Source: Streptomyces sp. 2114.4
GTDB taxonomy: Bacteria; Actinomycetota; Actinomycetes; Streptomycetales; Streptomycetaceae
Direction: 5' to 3'
Length of the DNA: 64,000 nt
Assembly: GCF_900187385.1 (NCBI RefSeq)
Contig: NZ_FYEY01000001.1
Location: 124,001 to 188,000 of the forward strand
The position numbers and the translations under genes were made by a program. The notes beneath the pieces were generated by a model. That model was given only the letters and a program-made list of their open reading frames with translations. It was not told the origin of the DNA and ran no database searches. This document shows positions 59,524 through 64,000 of the stretch, piece by piece (position 1 is the first letter of the stretch; every line of letters starts with the position of its first letter).

Positions 59524-59661
59524 GTGAACATCACGGCTCTTGATACGTCGGCGGTCGGCCGGTTCTGGGCGGAGTCGCTCGGCTGGAGTGGAGCGGAGCG
59601 GCCTCTGATCGGTCAGCCGCCACTCGCAGCCGGTGATGTGCCCGCAGCCGGCCCTGGCTGA
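59524..59661 (+). pseudogene. N-terminal remnant of a VOC/glyoxalase-family protein
   Basis: VNITALDTSAVGRFWAESLG followed by WSG matches the first strand and helix of VOC-family proteins; the sequence then degenerates and stops at 59661. No continuation is seen in any frame. The surrounding gap 59372-59824 otherwise holds nothing I recognise. Confidence 0.55.
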
Positions 59662-59824
59662 TTCTTGTCGGCGCGCCGTGCGCAAGCGCGGCGCGCGACG
59701 GTGAACTCACCAGGGCAGTTACCCCCGGGCGCCGTCTTCGCGATCTGTCCCTGGCGAGGCCCGCGCTAAAGACTTCGTGTGCTCCACCAGTACGCCCGAA
59801 CGCCTTCTTCACCCGGAGGAACAC

Positions 59825-60415
59825 ATGGTGTCCTTACGCGTATCCGTCGCCACCGTTGCCGCTGCCGGCCTGCTGGCTCTCCTGCCCGGTACCGCGCTGG
59901 CGGCCCCGGTCGCGCTCGATGACGGCAGCTTCGAATACCCGGCCGCGCCCGCGAACTCCGTCAGTGTGCTGCAGGCGGGGCAGTCCCTCGGCCCCTGGAC
60001 GGTCGACAGTGGTTCGGTGGACCTGATCGGCAGCGGCTTTTGGCAGGCGGCTGACGGCGCTCAGTCCGTCGACCTCAACGGCTCGGGCCCGGGCAAGGTG
60101 TCGCAGACCTTCGCGACGACGGCGGGCAAGACGTACACGGTCTCCTACGCGCTGGCCGGCAACCCGGCGGGCAATCAGGGCGTGAAGACAGGTGCGGTTC
60201 TCATTGACGGACAGAACTTCCAGGACTTCTCGTTCGACACCACGGGCAAGACATTTGCCCGGATGGGTTACGTGGGACGTCAGGTGACGTTCGTGGCCAC
60301 CGGTGCCTCCACGACCTTGTCGTTCGCCAGCACCACTGCCAGTGGCGCCTACGGTCCGGTGATCGACAACGTACGGGTCGGGTCCTGCTGCTCCTGCTCG
60401 TCCTGCTCCGGCTGA
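59825..60415 (+). CDS. secreted DUF642/choice-of-anchor-C-like protein with a Cys-rich tail
   Basis: A 196-residue protein. A signal peptide (about 1-27, ending TALAAP) is followed by a jelly-roll carbohydrate-binding-like domain of the DUF642 type (DDGSFEYPAAP; GPWTVDSGSVDLIGSGFWQA; AQSVDLNGSGPGKVSQTF; TLSFAS). The last residues, VGSCCSCSSCSG, form an unusual Cys/Ser cluster that could bind metal, cross-link or anchor the protein. ATG 59825 has CGGAGG six bases upstream. The protein is probably exported and cell-wall or polysaccharide associated. Confidence 0.82.
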   Translation: MVSLRVSVATVAAAGLLALLPGTALAAPVALDDGSFEYPAAPANSVSVLQAGQSLGPWTVDSGSVDLIGSGFWQAADGAQSVDLNGSGPGKVSQTFATTAGKTYTVSYALAGNPAGNQGVKTGAVLIDGQNFQDFSFDTTGKTFARMGYVGRQVTFVATGASTTLSFASTTASGAYGPVIDNVRVGSCCSCSSCSG

Positions 60416-60555
60416 CCGGCGCCACGACGCGCCTGCGGACGACCCGAAGATCACGGCCTGAGGCTGACAGGAGGCCGAAGCCGAGGAGGCGGCCCCGTAC
60501 GCGAACGTGATCCTGCGGTGCGGCGTACCGCTCTGTCCGCGCCCGAACAGCACCG

Positions 60556-60587
60556 AGCCCCGGCCTTCGAGCGTGGAGGCCGGGGCT
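60556..60587. terminator. 11-bp perfect hairpin terminator
   Basis: AGCCCCGGCCT (60556-60566) pairs with 60577-60587 around a 10-base loop in the 331-bp gap between the DUF642-type gene and the convergent PPOX gene. No gene is seen in this gap. Confidence 0.7.
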
Positions 60588-60746
60588 GACACGCCATCGT
60601 CGGCTTCACGCGCGCGCCTTCCGCAACTCGGTGCCCTGCAGCCTCGTGTGCTCAGTAACTGAGTTGGCGAGGCCGAGCGCGTCAGTCGGAGGCAAGGACC
60701 GGTAGGCCCTCCTGCGCGGGGAGCGGGCCGCGCTTGAGTGGGCCGG

Positions 60747-61193
60747 TCACGGCGCGGGGACGGGGCCGCCGGGCCGGAACCGCTCCACCCCGACGATGTG
60801 ACGCACCTTGACCGGGCGCACGATCACCGCAACCCGCTGCTCCCCCGGCATGATCCACTCGAACCGTTCACTGCCCAGGTACTTCCGGGCCAGCCGGTCC
60901 ATGTGGTCGTGCGCCTCCTGGCCGTCGATGAAGCGGGCCACCTCGCCGCTGATCTGCACTCGGTCGAAGGGATTGTCGGCGTCCGCGTGCGAGAGATAGA
61001 CGCGGGGGTCGCGGCGCAGGTTCTCCTCCTTCACCCGGCCCACCGAGGTGTTGAACATCAGCTCACCCTCGCCCTCCAGATCCACCCACATCGGGCTGAC
61101 CTGCGGTGCTCCGTCGGCGAACACGGTGCCGACGTACCAGATGTTGGGGGCTTGCAGCCGGGCGCGGACGGCTTCGTCAAAGATCACAGTCAT
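60747..61193 (-). CDS. PPOX-class F420-dependent oxidoreductase-like protein
   Basis: A 148-residue split-barrel protein (TIGR03618-like). Diagnostic strands are NIWYVGTVFADGAPQVSPMW, ELMFNTSVGRVKEENLRRDP and RVQISGEVARFIDGQEA. It is likely a coenzyme F420 or flavin-dependent reductase, separate from the paralogue-like gene at 54026. No operon. Confidence 0.9.
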   Translation of the reverse strand: MTVIFDEAVRARLQAPNIWYVGTVFADGAPQVSPMWVDLEGEGELMFNTSVGRVKEENLRRDPRVYLSHADADNPFDRVQISGEVARFIDGQEAHDHMDRLARKYLGSERFEWIMPGEQRVAVIVRPVKVRHIVGVERFRPGGPVPAP

Positions 61194-61298
61194 CCCGGCA
61201 GGCTACCAACCATGATCAACAGGACGGATCGGAGGGAGCCGTGGATTCCGCATCGGGCTCACGACGTACCGGGCAGGCGGGCAGGCCCGGACATAGCA

Positions 61299-61330
61299 GT
61301 GCGCCGCAGGTGCAGGCACCTGCGGCGCAC
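61299..61330 (-). terminator. perfect 15-bp hairpin terminator
   Basis: GTGCGCCGCAGGTGC (61299-61313) pairs perfectly with 61316-61330 around a 2-base loop, about 50 bases beyond the stop of the lamin-tail gene that reads toward it. Confidence 0.85.
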
Positions 61331-61381
61331 CGGGTGGCCGGAGAGCGGCGACATCACCTCTCACCGGCCGGTTCCGGCTGA

Positions 61382-61900
61382 TCAGTGGGCGTGACCCCAG
61401 TGGCCCCAGTGACCGTGGCGCCCACCGTGGCCGTGCTGACCCCAGCTCTCGCAGTCAACGACCCGGCGGTGGTCGTTGCTCAGGACCGCGGTGCCCCTGT
61501 GGTTGTCCCAGACGTAGTCGCGACGGTCCTGGAAGAGGTCCCAGCGGTTGTCACGGCCGATACCCGTGTGGACACGGACCTGTGAGTGGCCACCCAGACG
61601 GACGTTGCCGAAGCGGTAGGTGTGGCCCGCGCGGTCCGAAAGGGTCCAGCCACGCAGGTTGACCGCCGCACGGCCGTTGTTCTTCACCGTCACGTACTCG
61701 GCGTTCAGGCTCCTGTTGGAGTAGTCGTCCCGCCCGGGGCTGTCGTACTGGATGGCACCGAGCACCACCGCCGAGCGGTGGTGCGGAGCCGGAGCATGGC
61801 CGTGGCCGTGGCCGGCGGCAGCGGCCGGGAGGACGGCGGTGGCCGCCAGAGCCACGGAGCCGAGGACCGTGGCGGCGATACGCGAAGTCTTACGGAGCAC
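61382..61900 (-). CDS. secreted lamin-tail-domain protein
   Basis: A 172-residue exported protein. The signal peptide (about 1-28) ends in PAAAAG. A His-rich stretch (HGHGHAPAPHH) precedes a lamin-tail (LTD) immunoglobulin-like domain: LNAEYVTVKNNGRAAVNLRG, WTLSDRAGHTYRF and VVDCESWGQ. The C-terminus is Gly/His-rich (GHGGRHGHWGHWGHAH). The two His-rich ends suggest metal binding. GTG 61900 follows GGGGG in the leader. Streptomyces have several such small LTD proteins of unknown function. An AT-rich segment at 62010-62060 may hold its promoter. Confidence 0.85.
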   Translation of the reverse strand: MLRKTSRIAATVLGSVALAATAVLPAAAAGHGHGHAPAPHHRSAVVLGAIQYDSPGRDDYSNRSLNAEYVTVKNNGRAAVNLRGWTLSDRAGHTYRFGNVRLGGHSQVRVHTGIGRDNRWDLFQDRRDYVWDNHRGTAVLSNDHRRVVDCESWGQHGHGGRHGHWGHWGHAH

Positions 61901-62138
61901 GAAAACCCCCTGGATACGGCACCCACAACGAGGTGCCGGAAACCGGATACCCGGCCGGTTTGACCGGGCTCCCACACAGTGACGGCTGGTCACACCTTGA
62001 GGGAAGAAATCCAGTTTGGTGTGACAAAACACAGACATATACACAACCACACCACGCCAGGCGCACACTCTCCCGCGCTCACCAGCGCAAATGCGACGCC
62101 CTGTACACGCACCCAGACGCCGCAAGGGTTACTGGCGG

Positions 62139-62178
62139 TGTACACCTCGGGGCTGCGGTGTGCACCTCGGGGCTGCGG
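62139..62178. repeat. 20-bp tandem duplication
   Basis: TGTACACCTCGGGGCTGCGG (62139-62158) is followed by a copy with one change (62159-62178). It lies in the 650-bp gap 61901-62550, which otherwise holds no recognisable gene. Confidence 0.88.
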
Positions 62179-62550
62179 CGGGCCCTCGCGCCCCCGGTGC
62201 GGAGCGCCGCCGTGAGAGCAAGGGACACCGCGCGTCCGGCAACGGTCACCGGCACCGCCGTCCCACGACCACCTCATGAGTGTTGGTGTCCCAGCAGCTC
62301 AGCGCCCACCGCGTCCCGTGAGGTCCCCAGCCGGTCGGTGAACTGTGTTCCGTCACCGTTCCGACGGACATGATCGGTGCGGCGAGACAGGAGGCCCGGT
62401 GCTGCCCATAGCAGCCGTTCCGCCGACAGACGGCCGCCGCACCCAGGGAGCACCGCCCCCACCCGGGGCCAAGCCCGTCGCCTCCTCGGCCCCTCGCCTC
62501 GAATTCCCTGTGAATTCGCCTCGGATAGTCGTCACGAAGGGAACCCGGCT

Positions 62551-63045
62551 ATGTCCACCCCTCTGTCCGTTCGCAGCGGCCTCGTCGCCGCGCTGGCCGC
62601 GGCTGCCCTCGCCGCGCCCGTCGTCACCGCGGACACCGCGGCCGCCAGCGGTTCGAAGCTGACACATACGCAAGCCGCGAGCAGGCTGCGGGCGGCCGGT
62701 ATCAGCTGGACCTCCAGCGGTCACTGCTCGGACCGCAACAACCGGCGATGCACGTCCTTCACCAGGATCAACTCCGGCACCGTCAACGGGATCATCACTT
62801 TCAAACGGGCCGCCCGGTGCGCCGTCACCATCACCGGCGGCACCGAGACCGGCCATGCATCCGGCCGGTACAGCCACTGGAACGGCTACAAGGTGGACAT
62901 CTCCCCGACCGGTTGCGTCACGAACTACATCAAGCGCACGTTCCGGTACGCCGGCAAGCGCGGAGACGGAGCGCCCATGTACAAGTCTTCCACGGGCAAC
63001 ATCTACGCCCGGGAGAGCAGCCACTGGGACATCACCTACAAGTGA
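62551..63045 (+). CDS. secreted protein with M15/Hedgehog-like zinc-site pattern
   Basis: A 164-residue protein. The signal peptide (about 1-32) ends in DTAAAS. The mature part (about 132 residues) has several Cys, a conserved SRLRAAGISWTSSGHC start, TGGTETGHASG, the segment HWNGYKVDI and a final SSHWDITYK. The spacing H-x-x-G-x-x-x-D followed later by H-W-(D/E) resembles the zinc site of M15 D-Ala-D-Ala carboxypeptidases and Hedgehog-like domains, so a peptidoglycan peptidase-like activity is possible but unproven. ATG 62551 has GAAGGGA upstream. The next secreted-protein gene follows after 20 bases. Confidence 0.8.
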   Translation: MSTPLSVRSGLVAALAAAALAAPVVTADTAAASGSKLTHTQAASRLRAAGISWTSSGHCSDRNNRRCTSFTRINSGTVNGIITFKRAARCAVTITGGTETGHASGRYSHWNGYKVDISPTGCVTNYIKRTFRYAGKRGDGAPMYKSSTGNIYARESSHWDITYK

Positions 63046-63065
63046 CCGGGAGAGAGGAGACCACC

Positions 63066-63509
63066 GTGCGCAGCGTCATACGTCTCGCCGTCACCGCCGC
63101 AGCCGCCCTCCTGTTGACCCTGTCCGGAACCGTGCCCGGGAACGCGGCTCCCGCCCCGGTCACGGCCCACTGCTCGGGCAGCGGCTGCGCCGGGAAGAGC
63201 CCCGCGAGCACCGGCTGCGACCACCAGGCGCGCACCGTCCGCCGCAGCACCGAAATCGGCCCCTTGGTGGAGCTGCGCTACAGCTCGGCCTGCCGGGCGG
63301 CATGGGTCCGTGTCACCCATGCGCGGGGCGGTGACCGGATCGAGGCGCGGAACAAGGGCGGCGCGTGCCGGCACACCTCCTGCTACGCGAAGACGGTGGC
63401 AGCGGGCCACTCCTCCGCGTACACCGCCATGGTCAACGACAAGGGGATCAAGGCCTGGGGCTGCCTGCAGCGGCGCAACGGCAACGTCGTCTGTACGGAG
63501 GCATATTGA
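63066..63509 (+). CDS. secreted DUF2690 protein
   Basis: A 147-residue exported protein. The signal peptide (about 1-27) ends in GNAAP, and the DUF2690 core has CSGSGCAGKSPASTGC, VELRYSSACRAAWVRV and later AMVNDKGIKAWGC. Cysteines probably pair in the mature protein. GTG 63066 is preceded by GGAGAGAGGAG. It begins 20 bases after the preceding gene, so the two secreted proteins are likely co-transcribed. Function unknown. Confidence 0.85.
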   Translation: MRSVIRLAVTAAAALLLTLSGTVPGNAAPAPVTAHCSGSGCAGKSPASTGCDHQARTVRRSTEIGPLVELRYSSACRAAWVRVTHARGGDRIEARNKGGACRHTSCYAKTVAAGHSSAYTAMVNDKGIKAWGCLQRRNGNVVCTEAY

Positions 63510-63573
63510 CGGGACGTCAGGGCGGTGGGCGCGCAAAGCCGCGCCCACCGCTCGCATGCACTCTCCCGGCTCT

Positions 63574-63603
63574 TCGTATCGCGTCGTATCGCGTCGTATC
63601 GCG
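63574..63603. repeat. TCGTATCGCG tandem repeat, three perfect copies
   Basis: A 10-bp unit, TCGTATCGCG, occurs three times without change (63574-63603) in the gap after the DUF2690 gene (63510-63797), where no gene is seen. Confidence 0.9.
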
Positions 63604-63797
63604 CAGGGTACTCAGGCGCATTCGACAACCGCGCGGGTCCCACGAGCCGGCGGGCGGCCTCGGCTTCCTCGACCGGGGCCTGGACTCCGCTTCGGCGAGT
63701 GCTCAGGCACGAGCATCCCCATGCGTCCGCGTGAACACGCCACATAGAATCCCCCTGCCGGTTCGTCCGTCGCCCCCGCCCACTGAAAGGTGCCGCC

Positions 63798-63893
63798 GTG
63801 CCCGAGCAGTCCGTGTCCGCCGCCCCCGCCGACGGCTGCGCTCACTCCCTCGCCTTCACCGGCGACGTCGTACCCGCTGTCCCTCGCCCCTGA
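63798..63893 (+). CDS. possible 31-aa peptide or gene remnant
   Basis: GTG 63798 with GAAAGG upstream opens a 31-codon frame (MPEQSVSAAPADGCAHSLAF...). The ribosome-binding site is good but the peptide is too short to judge. It could be a leader peptide or a decayed gene. Confidence 0.25.
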   Translation: MPEQSVSAAPADGCAHSLAFTGDVVPAVPRP

Positions 63894-63956
63894 GGGACAC
63901 CTCCAGCCCAGGCCCGCCGCTTTCCCCGGCCCACCCGCAAAAGGACAACCCCACCC

Positions 63957-64000
63957 GTGAAGAAGAGCGCGATAGCCGGCGGCTGCATACTCGGCCTTCT
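63957..64000 (+). CDS. N-terminal fragment of an exported or membrane protein, cut by the window end
   Basis: GTG 63957, with AAAGGA eight bases upstream, begins MKKSAIAGGCILGL: a lysine-rich start followed by a hydrophobic, Gly-rich stretch as in signal or membrane anchors. Only 14 codons are inside the window, so the product cannot be identified. Confidence 0.5.
   Translation, partial: MKKSAIAGGCILGL

Noticed and set aside
61901..62125. N-terminal extension of the lamin-tail protein by about 75 residues
   Set aside because: The signal peptide begins at GTG 61900, and the upstream stretch contains the AT-rich putative promoter.
1..64000. tRNA, rRNA, intact insertion sequence or prophage genes
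   Set aside because: I found no cloverleaf-like sequence, rRNA segment, transposase, integrase or phage structural gene in reading both strands.

Overview
The window is high-GC actinomycete DNA. Its gene content points to Streptomyces: many secreted proteins, a gamma-butyrolactone signalling pair, a BTAD/NB-ARC (AfsR/SARP-like) regulator, DUF4328, DUF6153, DUF6480 and DUF2690 proteins, and above all a tap-tpg pair (54886-57594) for telomere replication of linear Streptomyces replicons. The window is therefore probably from the arm of a linear chromosome or from a linear plasmid. Many broken genes and scattered metabolic and regulatory genes without long operons fit that location.

Layout. 1-0.8 kb: the end of a YhgE/Pip-type ABC exporter unit. 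1.4-8.8 kb: membrane protein, NAD kinase, DUF4328 protein, SpoIIE-type phosphatase, methyltransferase, and a divergent FAD monooxygenase/TetR pair with a clear palindromic operator. 8.8-13.8 kb: methyltransferase remnant, uncharacterised protein, STAS anti-anti-sigma factor, formaldehyde-dehydrogenase-like enzyme, small proteins, second methyltransferase. 14-20 kb: extracellular proteins (TIG remnant, YVTN propeller/TIG protein, beta-helix protein, M4 metalloprotease). 20-25.4 kb: DUF6153 and DUF305 proteins, amber-interrupted haloacid dehalogenase, tautomerase/LysR pair, and a deletion scar joining the 5'-truncated halves of an AsnC regulator gene and an MFS exporter gene. 25.5-30.6 kb: small membrane protein, P450, large BTAD/NB-ARC regulator. 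30.7-41.4 kb: frameshifted FUSC protein, peroxiredoxin, UBP zinc finger, class A beta-lactamase, XRE-cupin regulator with divergent D-threonine-aldolase-like enzyme, GH18 lipoprotein, HAD phosphatase, divergent afsA-like/receptor pair, LppU-like protein. 41.6-51.7 kb: a ~2000-residue TIR / degenerate phosphoesterase / NACHT / pentapeptide / WD40 protein, anion permease, cupin-inositol phosphatase operon, membrane protein. 51.9-59.4 kb: gamma-glutamyltransferase, PPOX protein, LLM-oxidoreductase remnant, tap-tpg, LysR/amidotransferase pair. 59.4-64 kb: VOC remnant, PPOX protein, and several secreted proteins, the last one cut by the window end.

Three things stand out. The giant TIR-NACHT-WD40 protein has the layout of a bacterial NLR-like immune sensor, and its embedded phosphoesterase-like domain has lost nearly all metal ligands. 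The tap-tpg operon is preceded by three 12-bp AT-rich iteron-like repeats. At least fifteen short tandem duplications (5-30 bp units) lie in intergenic DNA or exactly at gene edges, several across a start or stop codon, and at least eight genes are visibly broken. Together these suggest active replication-slippage and deletion-type decay. All calls come from reading the sequence; no database search was possible.
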